Shown in pieces: positions 1-11,195 of a stretch of DNA of 64,000 nucleotides (positions are counted from its first letter, which is position 1; each line of letters starts with the position of its first letter). The position numbers and the translations under genes were made by a program. This DNA comes from Syngnathus acus (lineage: Eukaryota; Chordata; Actinopteri; Syngnathiformes; Syngnathidae). Below the pieces are notes generated by a model that saw only the letters and a program-made list of their open reading frames with translations, searched no databases and was not told where the DNA came from. The DNA lies in assembly GCF_901709675.1 (NCBI RefSeq), contig NC_051103.1, positions 1,535,501 to 1,599,500 on the forward strand, in the 5' to 3' direction.

Positions 1-2345
1 ACAGCAGACAGTAAGCATAGCGCAAAGAACAGGACGCTACGCAGAAAGGGGGAGCGAGTTCAGGATCCTAACAGCCTGGAGTACGAAGCTGTTGGAGAGT
101 CTGGTGGTGCGGGAGCGCAGGCTCCTGTACCGCCTCCCAGAGGGCAGAAGATCGAACAAAGAGTGAGCGGGGTGACTCACATCACTCACAATCGTGGTCG
201 CCTTGCGGGTGAGATGGGAGGTGTAAATGTCCTTCAAGGAGGGGAGTGAAGCACCAAAAATCTTACCAGCCGTGTTCACTATGCGCTGGAGGGCCTTCAT
301 GTTGTAGTCAGTGCAGCTACCACCCCAAACAGCAATACAACTGGAGAGGACGCTCTCAATGGTGCCACGGTAAAATGTAGTCATGACGGCCGGAGGAGCA
401 CACGCTCGCCTGAGTTTCCGCAGGAAGTACAGGCGGCGCTGGGCCTTCTTCGCCAGTGATGCGGTGTTGGTGGACCAGGAGAGATCCTCACTGATGTGCA
501 CCCCCAGGAACCTGGTGCTGCTCACTCTCTCCACCACAGCACCGTCGATGGTCAGCGGCAGGTGTCGGGTGTGACCCTTCCGGAAGTCAACAACAATCTC
601 CTTGGTCTTGTTGACGTTCAGCAGGAGGTTGTTGTCCTTGCACCACGTGGTCAGAAGGTCAACCTCTAACCTGTATTGAGTCTCGTCGCCCTTGGTGATG
701 AGACCCACCAGAGTCATGTCGTCAGCAAATTTCACCATGCGGTTGGCGCTGTAGGTTGCAGTGCAGTCATGCGTCAGCAGGGTGAAGAGCAGCGGACTGA
801 GCACGCAGCCTTGGGGGGCCCCCGTGCTCAGCGTGATGCTGGCGGAGATCTTGTCGCCAACACGTACCACCTGAGGTCTCTGACTGAGGAAGTCTAGTAG
901 CCAGTTGCAGAGGTAGGTACTGAGGCCCAGCTTGGCGAGTTTGCAGATGAGTCGTTGTGGCACAATGGTGTTGAAGGCAGAACTGAAGTCCACAAACAGC
1001 AGTCTCACATACGAGTCCCTACTCTCCAGGTGGGTGAGGGCCGAGCAGATGGCATCCTCAGAGGACCGTTTGGCTCGGTACGCAAACTGGAAGGGGTCTA
1101 TGGTGGGGGGTAGAATGGATCTGATGTGCTCCATGACAAGCCGCTCAAAGCACTTCATGATGATGGGCGTCAGTGCCACGGGGCGGTAGTCATTGAAGCA
1201 GGACGGGGCAGGTTTCTTCGGCACAGATACGATGGTGGCAGCCTTGAAACACGAAGGGACGACGGCTTGCTGCAGGGAAATGTTGAAGATGTCCGTGAAG
1301 ACACCCGTCAGCTCCCCAGCGCAGTCCTTCAGCGCTCGACCCGGGATGTTGTCAGGGCCCGCCGCCTTACGAGTGTTGATAGCGGCAAGCGCCCTCCTCA
1401 CGCTATCAGCAGAGAGGCACAGGGGCTGCTCTTGTGGAGGAGGAGGGGCCTTCAGCGGGCAAGTGCTGTTCTGAGCGTCGAAGCGAGCAAAGAAGCGATT
1501 GAGATCGTTGAGCAGACGGATGTCGCCCTCACAGCTCCGCGGCGCGGGCTTGTAGTCCGTGATGGTCTGAATGCCCTGCCAAAGGCTCCGTGCGTCCTTG
1601 CTGTCCTTGAAGTGGGCGGTAATCCTGCAAGAGAACGCCCTTTTCGCCTCCTTGATGCCCCGGGACAGGTCGGCCCTCGCTGTCCTCAAGCCAGCCTCAT
1701 CCCCCGCTCTGAAGGCTTTGTCCCTGGCCCTCAGCAGCCTGAGGACAGGCCCAGTCAGCCACGGCTTCCAGTTAGCCCGAGTGATGATGTATTTCGAGTG
1801 GGTCACATCATCAATGCACTTCGCGACGTAAGAGGAAACAGAGTCAGTATACTCCTCTATATCCGTCCGATCATTGCAAGTGGCCGCCTGCTTAAACACA
1901 GTCAGTAGAGCCAAAGCAGTCTCGAAGCACATCAGAGGCACCCTCAGGCCACACTCTAACCCGCTTGCGAACCGGCCTGGATGCTTTCACCATTTGTCTG
2001 TATGCGGGCAAAAGCATAACAGTGATATGGTCAGAAAATCCAAGATGGGGGAGGGGGGCGGCTTTGAAAGCTCCTTTATGTGAAGAGTAGACCAGGTCCA
2101 GGAAGCTGTCACCACGTGTTGGAAAATCAACATGTTGGTGAAGCCTCGGAAAAACAGACTTCAGGTTAGCGTGATTAAAATCCCCAGCGAAGATGGTGAA
2201 ACCGTCAGGGTGCGCCGTCTGTTGTTCACTGACAGACTGGTACAGTTCACTAAGAGCCGCGATCCTGTCGCCTTCGATGTTGGAAGGCGGGATGTATACC
2301 GCGACTAGCAGAATCGCAGTAAATTCCCTCGGCAGGTAAAAAGGA
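1..2345 (-). mobile_element. CR1/Rex1-like non-LTR retrotransposon, family B, 3' end cut by window edge
   Basis: The block reads on the minus strand from endonuclease-derived sequence (about 1,942-2,345, frame broken) through a complete reverse transcriptase. It matches the family B pieces at 15,950-17,533 and 58,056-59,675, so it is one of three copies in the window. The 3' UTR and its short tandem tail, visible in the copy at 59.6 kb, lie beyond base 1. The protein resembles CR1/Rex1/L2-clade LINEs. The clade call is family knowledge, not a search result. Confidence 0.85.
37..1941 (-). CDS. Reverse transcriptase ORF of family B LINE
   Basis: This 634-residue open frame is the C-terminal polyprotein of a CR1/Rex1-like LINE: it copies LINE RNA into DNA at a nicked target. 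RT core motifs are visible: [11 protein letters not shown] (palm block A), [13 protein letters not shown] (block B2) and [10 protein letters not shown], which holds the catalytic ADD. The C terminus runs through the family's Arg-rich segment to a natural stop near NSLPLSA. The first Met is internal; coding sequence continues upstream as endonuclease with a broken frame, so this is a 5'-decayed copy, although the RT itself has no stop. A 260-residue frame on the opposite strand is only its shadow. Confidence 0.85.
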   Translation of the reverse strand: MPLMCFETALALLTVFKQAATCNDRTDIEEYTDSVSSYVAKCIDDVTHSKYIITRANWKPWLTGPVLRLLRARDKAFRAGDEAGLRTARADLSRGIKEAKRAFSCRITAHFKDSKDARSLWQGIQTITDYKPAPRSCEGDIRLLNDLNRFFARFDAQNSTCPLKAPPPPQEQPLCLSADSVRRALAAINTRKAAGPDNIPGRALKDCAGELTGVFTDIFNISLQQAVVPSCFKAATIVSVPKKPAPSCFNDYRPVALTPIIMKCFERLVMEHIRSILPPTIDPFQFAYRAKRSSEDAICSALTHLESRDSYVRLLFVDFSSAFNTIVPQRLICKLAKLGLSTYLCNWLLDFLSQRPQVVRVGDKISASITLSTGAPQGCVLSPLLFTLLTHDCTATYSANRMVKFADDMTLVGLITKGDETQYRLEVDLLTTWCKDNNLLLNVNKTKEIVVDFRKGHTRHLPLTIDGAVVERVSSTRFLGVHISEDLSWSTNTASLAKKAQRRLYFLRKLRRACAPPAVMTTFYRGTIESVLSSCIAVWGGSCTDYNMKALQRIVNTAGKIFGASLPSLKDIYTSHLTRKATTIVSDVSHPAHSLFDLLPSGRRYRSLRSRTTRLSNSFVLQAVRILNSLPLSA

Positions 2346-3259
2346 CGGCACTTAATTCATCATAACAGTGTCGTATTTAATAAGAATCACTGATAGTAGT
2401 TTTTTGGTGAATTTTTTTTTTAATGCTGTTAATAAATGCATTTGTTTTCAAAAAGCCTTTTTTTAATATCCATGCTTTAGTATCTACTAAAAGTAAAAAC
2501 CTTTTATGCAATGACCTTTACATGCCATTTATATTACTTCACACAAACACTACATCCATCTGCTCCTGGTTCGGCCCCCCGGTCAAAATGTAGAACCCAA
2601 TTCGGCCCGCAAGTCAAAAAGTTTGCCCACCCCTGCGTTAGATACTCTATTGTTGTGACTGTTACTGGGAAAAAAAACGCATGACTCTGTAACTCTCTTT
2701 AACAATGTTTATTGAATCAAAGAGATTTTATAAAACAATATCACGGTTTCAGACAATGACATTTTTTAAATTTATGCAATGAACACGTTTGTCCGCCACC
2801 GGTATCTGGCCTCCGACATTTTTTGACAAACTCGCTAACCATTGCGTCGTTATTCAGAGGATCAAGAGTGTAATGAATCAACACTTCATGGTAAGTAAGA
2901 CCCCATCCACGTTGGCACATTTAATTCATTCTAATGGCCGCAAACGGCCACATATACCAACAGTCGCTGCTTCGAATTATACAAAAGGTGCGTGTTCCAA
3001 ATGGTCGATGGTTAGTTGAAGCTACAAAGTTGGCATTTTGACAACGCAACAATAAAAATAGATGTGCAAGATAGAAAACGCGGTTTTCTACATTGCACAT
3101 CAACTTTCATATTCTTAAGCCAACATTTTCATTCTCCCCAAAAACAGTATTCCAACCTGCCCAATCCCGACGCGGCGATAGAAGTGGACCTCAATAACAC
3201 CAGTACAGAAAGTAAGTCGTTGCTTGTTACTTATTTTGATCTCAACCTCTTGATTATTA
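2346..3259. other. AT-rich spacer with one hAT terminal fragment
   Basis: No gene is visible. Read on the minus strand, 2,637 down to about 2,560 begins GGGGTGGGCAAACTTTTTGA, the look of a hAT-type terminus common in vertebrates. No partner terminus was found, so this is a solitary end. The short ORFs around 2.8-3.3 kb have no recognisable content. Confidence 0.5.
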
Positions 3260-4130
3260 CAATGCAGGTGACGGAGATTACATAGATTGTGAGCACAGGA
3301 GGGGCGAGCACACAGACACGCGAACCGAAAGTATGACATTAAAACAAGGAAACAAACTGTGACAGATCTTGACAGTACCCCCCCCCCCCCTCAAGGGACG
3401 TCTCAAAAAGCAAAAATCCAAAACTGTCTAACAAGGGGCGGGAGGGAACGGGGAGGCCGCCGCACGTCACATGCCGCCAAAGGCCGACTGGGTGACGTCC
3501 GCTGGATCCGCGCCGCCGGAACTGGTGACGGCCGCAGCATCCGCGCCATCGGAACTGGGTCGGGTGGCGGCCGTGCGTCTTGCGCCGCTGAAAGCAGACT
3601 GGGGGACGGCCGCTGGGTCCGCGCGGCCGGAACTGGCGGCGGCCGCAGCATCCGCGCCATCGGACCTGGGTCAGGGCGGCGGTCGCACGTCACGCACCGC
3701 CGAAGGCCGACTGGGTGACGGCCGCTGCATCCACGCCGCCGGAACTGGTGGTGGCCGCAGCATCCGCGCCGTCGGGACTGGGTTGGGGGGCGGCCGTCTG
3801 TGGCTACCATGCAGCAGTTGCGGGAGCCGGCAACGGTTGGTCCAAGCGCTGGTCGCTGAATTGGTCGGATTGTTCTGTCATGAAGTGAATGGAGCTGGGT
3901 GACCAAATGCAGCTTGGACCAGGGTTTATTGAACCAACTCAAAAGACAAACCATAGATGCTCAACTAGGGACGTGAATAACTGAACACAAAGACAAAACA
4001 GGTCGAGAACAGACAGCAACTAGAAGAAACAAGAAGACACAATACGAGAACAATCCGACAGGGACTGACACGCAGACAGGACTTAAATACATGACAGGTA
4101 AAGAGAGGCAGGTGACGGCGATTACATACT
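3260..4130 (+). mobile_element. Short LTR element with minisatellite interior, second LTR truncated
   Basis: The end of one LTR-like segment (about 3,260-3,365, ending CAAACTGTGACA) is followed by roughly 510 bp without retroviral genes, then a second LTR-like segment starting TGTCATGAAG at 3,876. That second segment contains the window-wide motif ACCAGGGTTTATT and stops at about 4,130, where L2 sequence begins. Similar LTR-like segments lie near 17.5-17.9, 42.4, 46.1 and 57.7 kb. TG...CA ends and the absence of gag/pol suggest a TRIM-like or internally deleted LTR retrotransposon. The superfamily is not determined. Confidence 0.5.
3450..3800. repeat. GC-rich minisatellite, about 3 units of 110-117 bp
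   Basis: Units start near 3,450, 3,567 and 3,676, with a partial unit at about 3,787. Each repeats the core GGCCGACTGGGTGACG, then a CGCCGGAACTGG block, then GCAGCATCCGCGCC. The tract is open in several frames on both strands (183 and 143 residues) because of composition, so it is not called coding. Confidence 0.75.
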
Positions 4131-4214
4131 ATCTATAATTATAGGCCAGTTTCAAACTTCCCATTCATTGCAAAACTTCTTGAAAAAGTAGTAGCGCAGC
4201 AGCTTATTGATTAC

Positions 4215-5033
4215 ATGGTCGCCAATAATCGATATGACTCTTTTCAGTCTGGTTTTAGAGCTAATCATTCCACTGAGACAGCACTTGCTAAAGTGACTAA
4301 CGATCTCCTCATAGCTATGGATTCAAACACTTCATCTGTACTGTTACTACTCGATCTTAGTGCTTCCTTCGACACTGTAGACTTCGATATTTTATTAGGG
4401 CTTCTTAAAAGTTGTGTTGGTATTTCAGGGTCAGCACTAGGCTGGTTCCATTCCTATCTATCAGACAGGACGCACCGAGTGGTCCATGGCAATACATCCT
4501 CGGAGCTCTATAATGTTACGTGTGGTGTCCCACAGGGATCGGTACTCGGACCAATTCTATTTAATATTTATATGATTCCGCTTGGGGACATAATACGTAA
4601 ATATAATATTAGTTTTCAATGCTACGCGGATGACACCCAATTATATATGCCGTTATCAATGACAGATCCGCGGGATTGTTGTAATCTTGAGGCGTGCCTT
4701 GCGGAGATCAAGCAATGGATGTCTATCAACTTCCTTCGTCTTAACCCAGATAAAACTGAGATGTTGATAATTGGTCCAACTCGTTATCAACACTTGTTTA
4801 AGGAAACCACTATAACTATAGATAACCGTACTATCACTCAGAGCGATACTGTAACTAATCTCGGGGTAATATTTGACCAAACGCTCTCCTTTCAAAAGCA
4901 CATTAAGAATATAACCAGAATTGCGTTTTTTCACCTTCGTAATATTGCAAAGATTCGTCCGATCCTCTCGACCGGTGATGCGGAAACTATATATTATACA
5001 TGCGTTCGTCACGTCGCGCCTGTACTACTGTAA
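4215..5033 (+). CDS. L2 reverse transcriptase, N-terminal part of broken ORF
   Basis: This RT fragment of 272 residues carries GFRANHSTETAL, LLDLSASFDTVD (block A), GVPQGSVLGPILF (block B2) and CYADDTQLY (catalytic ADD), typical of vertebrate L2 LINEs. The frame is lost near codon 260; the missing C terminus continues in another frame from about 4,980. Normal L2 ORF2 also has an N-terminal endonuclease, absent here through 5' truncation. It is a dead copy by frameshift. Confidence 0.85.
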   Translation: MVANNRYDSFQSGFRANHSTETALAKVTNDLLIAMDSNTSSVLLLLDLSASFDTVDFDILLGLLKSCVGISGSALGWFHSYLSDRTHRVVHGNTSSELYNVTCGVPQGSVLGPILFNIYMIPLGDIIRKYNISFQCYADDTQLYMPLSMTDPRDCCNLEACLAEIKQWMSINFLRLNPDKTEMLIIGPTRYQHLFKETTITIDNRTITQSDTVTNLGVIFDQTLSFQKHIKNITRIAFFHLRNIAKIRPILSTGDAETIYYTCVRHVAPVLL

Positions 5034-5469
5034 TTTATTATTCTCTGGTCTTCCTAAGTCCCGCATCAAAAGTCTACAGTTAGTACAAAATGCTGCTGCA
5101 AGGCTGCTCTCACGGACAAGAAAATTTGATCACATTACCCCAATATTAGCCAACTTACACTGGCTCCCGGTCCATTTAAGATGTGACTTCAAGGTTCTTC
5201 TATTAACATATAAATCCCTGCATGGCTTAGCGCCTTCATATCTCGTCGACCTAGTTGTTCCTTATGTTCCGTCTCGTAACCTTCGTCCGCAAAACGCTAC
5301 TCTTTTAGCGACACCGAGGGCCAAGAAAATGTCTGCAGGGTCTAGAGCATTTTCTATTCGGGCTCCAGAGCTTTGGAATGCCCTACCAATGGATATTAGA
5401 ACTGCTACCTCAGTAGAAACATTTAAGACACGTTTAAAGACACATTTCTATGATATGGCCTTTAACTAA
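4921..5469 (+). pseudogene. L2 ORF2 C-terminal part, frame-shifted
   Basis: From about residue 25 the frame reads as the L2 C-terminal domain: LQLVQNAAARLLSRTRKFDH, the HWLPV segment, AFSIRAPELWNALP and FKTRLKTHFY just before the stop. It overlaps the upstream RT frame, and the shift lies around 4,990-5,010. The first residues of the frame are out-of-frame RT sequence. Confidence 0.8.
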
Positions 5470-5499
5470 CCTGTAGTGGCCGATTCGGCCGGAGTTTGT

Positions 5500-5830
5500 T
5501 TTCATCTTTGGGAACAACTGGATGTTATTCTGCCGGTCAGTATCACTGCGCATGCGCTAGCAAACTCGATAGCGGAGAAATGTTTCGGATTTGTGTAGGG
5601 TACATTATGACAGCAAACGAGCAGGTGATCGAGCAAGCGTCTGATACGAAAGCATTGTGTTCGTATGGAGCGTGTTTGAAGTGAACAGCAGAGAAGAAAG
5701 GAACAAGGCAAAGTGTTGTGAAATAAAATATTACCTGTAATACGCATTTAGGTAGAGAACTGAACTCTCGCTCTTTATATAGCTGACGTGTCTTGCGCAT
5801 CCGTTCTGCGCATCTGTAATGGGGGTGCTA
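5500..5830. repeat. Interspersed repeat shared with 38.0 and 45.7 kb
   Basis: This stretch, with GTTTCGGATTTGTGTAGGGT and TGAAATAAAATATTACCTGT, recurs reversed at about 37,990-38,210 and in the same sense at about 45,660-45,850. At 38 kb it lies inside a TA-flanked MITE-like element. It has no coding potential. Confidence 0.7.
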
Positions 5831-5868
5831 AGGGGACGTCAAACGCTGCGCGTTCGCTTCTCTTCCGG

Positions 5869-7895
5869 GGAGGGACTCCCAGACTTCCCTCTCCCCAACC
5901 ACTTCATCCAGCTCAACCCGGGGGACCCCAAGGCGTTCCCAGGCCAGCCGAGACATAGTCTCCCCAGCACGTCCTGGGTCGGCCGCGAGGTCTCCTACGG
6001 GTGGGACATGCGCGGAACACTTCCCCAGGGAGGCGTCCAGGAGGCATCCTGATAAGATGCCCGAGCCACCTCATCTGGCTCCTCTCAACGTGGAGGAGCA
6101 GCGGCTCTACTCCGAGTACATCCTCCCGGATGACCGAGCTTCTCACCTTATCTCTAAGGGAGAGCCCGGACACCCTGCGGAGGAAACTCATTTCGGCGGC
6201 TTGTATCCGGGATCTCGTTCTATCGGTCACGACCAAAAGCTCGTGCCCATAGGTGAGGGTAGGAGCGTAGATCGACCGGTAAATTGAGAGCTTTGCCGTT
6301 TGGCTCAGCTCTCTCTTCACCACGACGGACCGGTACAGAGTCCGCATTACTGCCGACGCTGCACCGATCCGCCTGTCGATCTCGCGCTCCATCCTGCCTC
6401 ACTTGTGAACAAGAGCCCAAAATACTTGAACTCCTCCACTTGGGGCAGGATCTCATCCCCGATCCGGAGAGGGCATCCCACCCTTTTCCGACCGAGGACC
6501 ATGGCCCCGGATTTGGAGGTGCTGACACTCACCCCGACTGCTTCACACTCGGCTGCGAACCTCCCCAGTGAGAGCTGGAGATCACGGCTTGAAGAAGCCA
6601 ACAGCACCACATCCTCTGCAAAAAGCAGAGACGCAATGCTGAGGTCCCCAAACCGGACACCCTCAACGCCTCGGCTGCGCCTAGAAATTCTGTCCATTAA
6701 AGTTATGAACAGAATCAGTGACAAAGGGCAGCCTTGGCGGAGTCCAACCCTCACTGGGAACGAATCCGACTTACTGCCGGAAATGCGGACCAAACTCTGG
6801 CATCGGTGATACAGGGACCAAACCGCCCTTATCAGTTGGCTCAGCACCCCGTACTCCCGAAGCACCCTCCACAGAACTTCCCGAGGGACACGGTCGAACA
6901 CTTTCTCCAAGTCCACAAAACACATGTGGACTGGTTGGGCGAACTCCCATGCCCCCTCGAGGATCCTGCCGAGGGTTAGAGCTGGTCCACTGTTCCACGG
7001 CCAGGACGAAAGCCACACTGCTCCTCCTGAATCCGAGGTTCGACCTCCCGACGGACCATCCTCTCCAGCACCCCTGAATAGACCTTACCAGGGAGGCTGA
7101 GGAGTGTGATTCCCCTATAGTTGGAACACAACCTCCGGTCCCCCTTCTTAAAGAGGGGAACCACCACCCCAGTCTGCCAATCCAGAGGCACCGTCCCCGA
7201 TGTCCATGCAATGCTGTAGAGGCGTGTTAGCCATGACAATCCCACAACATCCAGAGCCTTTAAAAACACACCTGCTCGACGCCTCTCACCGTGGGCAACT
7301 CCAGAGTGGAAGAGAGTCCAGCCCCTCTCGAGAGGGCTTGTACCGGAACCCAAACTGTGCGTGGAGGCAAGTCCGACTATGTCTAGTCAGAACTTTTCTG
7401 CCTCGCACACCAGCTCGGGCTCCTTTTCAGCCAGAGAGGTGACATTCCATGTCCCAAGAGCCAGCTTCTGCAGCCAGGGATCGGTTGGCCAAGGTCCCTG
7501 CCTTTGGCCGCCGCCCAGCTTACACTGCACCCGACCCCTTTGACCCCTCCCACAGATGGTGAGCCCATGGGAAAGGGGACCCATGTTTCCTTTTCGGGCT
7601 GTGCTCAGCCGGGACCCATGGGCAAAGGCCCGGCCACCAGACGCTCGCCTTCGAGCCCCACCTCCAGGCCTGGCTCCAGAGGGGGGCCCCGGTGACCCGC
7701 GTCCGGGCAAGGGAAAACGAAATCCATTTATGTTTTTCTTCATAAGGGGCTTGTGAGAGCCGTGCTTTGTATGGCCCCTCACCTAGGATCCGTTTGCCAT
7801 GGGTGACCCTACCAGGGGCATGAAGCCCCAGACAACATGGCTCCTAGGATCATTGGGGCGCGCAAACCCCTCCACCACGGTAAGGTGACAACTAA
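5869..7895 (-). mobile_element. Rex3-type (RTE) LINE, internally deleted and frame-broken
   Basis: Minus-strand pieces of the Rex3 ORF appear in order: 7,387-7,782 (N-terminal region), 6,976-7,353, 6,347-7,018 (RT with FAEDVVLLA) and 5,913-6,392 (C terminus). Compared with 24,841-27,858, the reading jumps directly from the GERRRAGV stretch of the endonuclease to FLKALDVVGL in the RT, so roughly 1.2 kb of endonuclease and linker is deleted. The RT catalytic motif reads AED rather than ADD. The 3' GATG-type tail is absent. Confidence 0.85.
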
Positions 7896-8152
7896 CGAAG
7901 GGGCCTCGTTTATCAATGCAGTTTAATTTCTGGTGGTACCCATTTGAATGGGCACATGTCAGTCTATTGTAATTTGGCAAAGAATATTGTTTTTGAATAA
8001 AAACCAATAACCAACCCTCTCAATTGCACAAGCACTCCTCTTTACTGTTTACAAGCACAATCACAAGTACAAGTCATCTTCATCCATAAGCACATCAGTC
8101 TTTCCTCGTTAAAACACAGCAGCCCGACAAAAAAAAAAAAGTGTTCCATCCA

Positions 8153-8310
8153 GGGCTATGGACTCGGACTCGGACTCGGTCGGACTTGGTCATTTTTGCC
8201 GGACTCGGTGCTGATTTTGACCGAGTCCGACAATAAAAAAAATACGTTAAATTTTATTTTCATCATGCTGCTGAGAATGCGCGTAGGAATACTGTCCACA
8301 GCCCTGCTTA
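8153..8310. mobile_element. Small hAT-like MITE rich in GACTCGG repeats
   Basis: The termini CAGGGCTATGGACTCGG and GTCCACAGCCCTG are inverted repeats matching the ends of the hAT at 30.85-33.54 kb. The interior alternates GACTCGG/CCGAGTC and carries CATCATGCTGCTGAGAATGC, which recurs at 8,941 and, reversed, at about 33,385-33,410. Confidence 0.65.
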
Positions 8311-8385
8311 CGATCAAGTTTGAAAAAGAACTTGACAGCATTGAGCGCCGCCGGCGTTTGTCGGCCGCCACCTCGCCAACCGGTC
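8311..8385 (+). pseudogene. Fragment of hAT transposase coding sequence
   Basis: About 70 bp (TTGAAAAAGAACTTGACAGC onward) match the transposase region at 31,330-31,395 that encodes FEKELDSIERR. It directly abuts the MITE, suggesting both derive from one deleted hAT copy. Confidence 0.6.
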
Positions 8386-8526
8386 AAACGCGCATGCGCG
8401 TGAGGGGAAATCCCGCAAAGGAGGAGGGACAAACAGAGCGATTGGTTTTGCTGGCTTTTTAATGAATGGCGACTGTGACTACGGGGGCCCATTAGGTCCA
8501 GAAAAGCTGACAAGACGCTTGCCAAA

Positions 8527-8930
8527 ATGGCAAGGAAAAAATGCACAGCTAAACGAATATATGACGATGAACACAGGACGTTTTTAACAGAGTTAAAGTT
8601 GTTTTTTGTTGAACGCTATGGCAAGCCATTCTGCCTGATATGTCGGACGTCATTGGCGCATTTAAAAGCTTCAAATGGTCAGCGCCACTTCAGCTCACTT
8701 CATGCCAATATCGATAAGGACTTTGCAAAAGGGACTGAATTTCGCAAGCACAAGTTTGGAGACTTTGAAAAGTCAGGCAGAAAAATAGGTACAGTTTTTC
8801 AAAAAAATTACGAAGCACTCAGAGACTGTCACACTTGCATTGTTTCAACTGGCTTGGAACATTGCACGGGCTAAAAAGCCATACAATGAAGTGGAGTTCG
8901 TTAAAATATGCCTCAGTGACGTTATTGAAT
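8527..8930 (+). pseudogene. N-terminal fragment of a ZBED/GTF2IRD2-like hAT transposase
   Basis: The frame from 8,527 begins MARKKCTAKRIYDDEHRTF and contains a C-x2-C...H-x4-H finger (FCLICRTSL...RHFSSLH), as in transposase-derived ZBED/GTF2IRD2-like proteins. After a frameshift near 8,830 it continues in a second frame as LALFQLAWNIARAKKPYNE, the conserved region after the finger in this hAT group. Everything C-terminal is lost, and at about 8,935 the sequence switches to a hAT-MITE end. It is a different family from the hAT at 31-33 kb. Confidence 0.7.
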
Positions 8931-8931
8931 T

Positions 8932-8984
8932 TTATTTTCATCATGCTGCTGAGAATGCGCGTAGGAATACTGTCCACAGCCCTG
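8932..8984. mobile_element. Solitary hAT-MITE terminus
   Basis: About 50 bp ending GTCCACAGCCCTG repeat the right half of the MITE at 8,153-8,310. No left terminus is present. Confidence 0.6.
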
Positions 8985-9090
8985 CTTGCTTGTTATGAAG
9001 ACAAATTTAGTTGTTGCGTGCGCGCCCGCGCCTGCCTGCCTGCCTGCGTGCGTGCACGTACAAGACCCATAATGCCCCGCGCGCAGCCAA

Positions 9091-9395
9091 GCTCAGTGGC
9101 CTAGTGGTAGAGTGTCCGCCCTGAGACTGGAAGGTTGTGGGTTCAAACCCCGGCCGGGTCATACCAAAGACAATAAAAATGGGACCCATTGCCTCCCTGC
9201 TTGGCACTCAGCATTAAGGGTTGGAATTGGGGGGTTAGATCACCAACTGATTCCCGAGCGCGGCACCGCTGCTGCTCACTGCTCCCCTCTCCCCCAGGGG
9301 ATGGATTAAAATCACATGGGGATGGGTTAAATGCAGAGGACAAATTTCACCACACCCAGGTGTGTGTGTGACGATCATTGGGACTTTAATCTTTT
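9091..9395 (+). mobile_element. tRNA-derived SINE, full head and body
   Basis: The head GCTCAGTGGCCTAGTGGTAG and box-B-like GGGTTCAAACCCC indicate an internal pol III promoter from a tRNA. The body runs through CCCTCTCCCCCAGGGG and GACGATCATTGGGACTTTAA to a short T/A-rich tail. Related copies: 15,290-15,597 (minus, with head) and 37,629-37,870, 38,676-38,920, 45,240-45,466 (body only). Confidence 0.85.
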
Positions 9396-10366
9396 AATCT
9401 TTTTTACAAATAGGTTAAAAAAAATTGGAAACTGCAGGTGAATATGTACATTTTAGAAAAAGCAGTAAGCAAGAAAACCAGTAAGCGAGTAAAAACAGTA
9501 CATACGCAAGAAATATTAGTCAACAAGAAACAGTCAGCAAGATAACTAGTAAGAATCAAATCTGAATCTGTTCTTATTAGGCATAACAACATGTGCATGA
9601 CAACATAACATCCACCAGGTGTCAGTGCTGAGCGACAGTTATTAGGCATAAGATGAACAGTTTAAAGTTGGAACATGTCGAAAAAGACATTCCTGTCCAC
9701 AAAACACCAAAAATAAATCCTCTATCCACATTAAAAGTAAAATAACATAGTTTATTTAAAAGTTGACAGAATTACATTGCATGTCCAATGAAAAAATATG
9801 CACATCTCTTAAAAGTTGTTACAAATGTAAGGCTGTGTGTGCAATTGTTACAGACAGAAATGATGAAGACAGCTCATCCGCCGTGCAACATATTTATTTT
9901 CAGCGTCCTCTACTGGCAAAAATACATATTGCACTTGGGCGCATGGGTTTCTTCCTCTAAATAGAAAAAAACCTTCCTATAAACCAAAAGTTCTGGGAAG
10001 GCAAGTGCCACATATGTTCTTTGGACAGCGGGCCAAAGAACGCTACCGTAAATTGTACCATAAAGGGCATTTTAAACAAAGCTACCAGTGTAAAGCTACC
10101 AGTAAAGTTGTTACGCGTGACCTCCGGTTGAACATTTCAATCTAGAATGGGAATACATGCGACATCTGGGCAACATTTTCAAAATAAAGCATAGTATTCC
10201 AGAATAATAAAATAAAGACAGCAGAAGTTACAAATATCCTAAAATAAGACAAAGGTAAAATACCATATACTATAGATTAAAATCATATACTATACATTAA
10301 TACCATTAACTACACATTAAAACAATATATTTGTGACTGTATTTGCTATAAACAAAATAATAAACT
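9396..10366. other. AT-rich spacer, no gene seen
   Basis: No coding or RNA gene is recognisable. A piece near 9,610-9,650 (CCAGGTGTCAGTGCTGAGCG) belongs to the tandem repeat family at 10.37-11.2 kb. Confidence 0.5.
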
Positions 10367-11195
10367 GGGTCACCTCAATTGGCGGATGACGTTGCTGGTA
10401 ATGATTTTCAACATCCACGAGGTGTCAGTGCTGAGCGACACAATCAACAGATTGGGAATGTATTTGCAATACCGTATTTATTCTAATTATCGCCCATATT
10501 CTAATAATCGCCCAGTGTGTGTTAGCGATGACATAAATAAAAAACATTGATACCTCTAATTATCGCCCATGCTGCTAGCATGTCGACGTCATTGCGCAAG
10601 TTTAAATATGACTGATTTGACAGCACGTCGAATGTCCCTTTTAAATTGTTTTTCTCCATAAACTATGATACAATTACACTCGTCACTCCACTACAATATC
10701 TTCACACAATTACGTTATCGAGGTGTGCGCTCGACCAAGACGATCGCATTAATATGACGTAAGCAACACGTGATGTGCGACGGTAACCTGTCGCATCGAT
10801 GTAGCGTCAATTGACGCACCCCGCTGTTAGAGGTAGATCAAAACAGCCGCTGTCCGAGTGTTAAGAACACCAGTGAGATACTACATAAGGAAAATATACA
10901 TATTATCGCCCATTTCAGTGCCCCTTGGCGATCGGACAATAATGGGTGATAATTAGAATAAATACGGTAATTTAATAAAACGGGTGACCTAAATCCACGG
11001 AAGACTTTGCTGGTAATGATTTTATACAGCCACTAGGTGTCAGTGTCGAGCGACTGAATCAAGATAGGGATCGTATTTGCAATAGAAATATAATAAACTG
11101 GGTCACTTAAATACGCGGATGACTTTGCTGGTAATGATTTTCAACATCCACCAGGTGCTGAGCGACAGAATCAACAGATAGGGAATGTACTGCTT
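10367..11195. repeat. Three diverged ~110-bp tandem units, split by a MITE
   Basis: Units at about 10,367-10,470, 10,980-11,090 and 11,098-11,195 share GCTGGTAATGATTTTCAACA, the AGGTGTCAGTGCTGAGCGAC block and a GGGAATGTATTTGC-like end. The first two are separated by the MITE at 10,471-10,968. Confidence 0.7.
10471..10968. mobile_element. MITE with inverted termini ACCGTATTTATTCTAATTAT
   Basis: The left end ACCGTATTTATTCTAATTAT and right end ATAATTAGAATAAATACGGT form perfect inverted repeats; TATCGCCCA/GGGTGATA motifs follow inwards and recur as subterminal repeats. The ends abut TA dinucleotides, consistent with a Tc1/mariner-superfamily origin. About 500 bp, no ORF. Confidence 0.75.

Larger units (their letters stand above)
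4131..5490 (+). mobile_element. L2-clade LINE, 5'-truncated
   Basis: The insertion begins inside the LTR segment and runs to the L2 3' UTR (CCGATTCGGCCGGAG near 5,483). It is homologous to the minus-strand copy at 60,597-63,000. Coding is split between two frames near 5,000, and everything upstream of the RT fingers is missing. Confidence 0.85.

Noticed and set aside
1126-1908. 260-residue plus-strand ORF
   Set aside because: Antisense shadow of the family B reverse transcriptase; the same shadow appears over the other family B copies.
3403-3954. 183-residue minus and 143-residue plus ORFs over the minisatellite
   Set aside because: Open on both strands because of GC-rich periodic sequence; no domain or start context supports coding.
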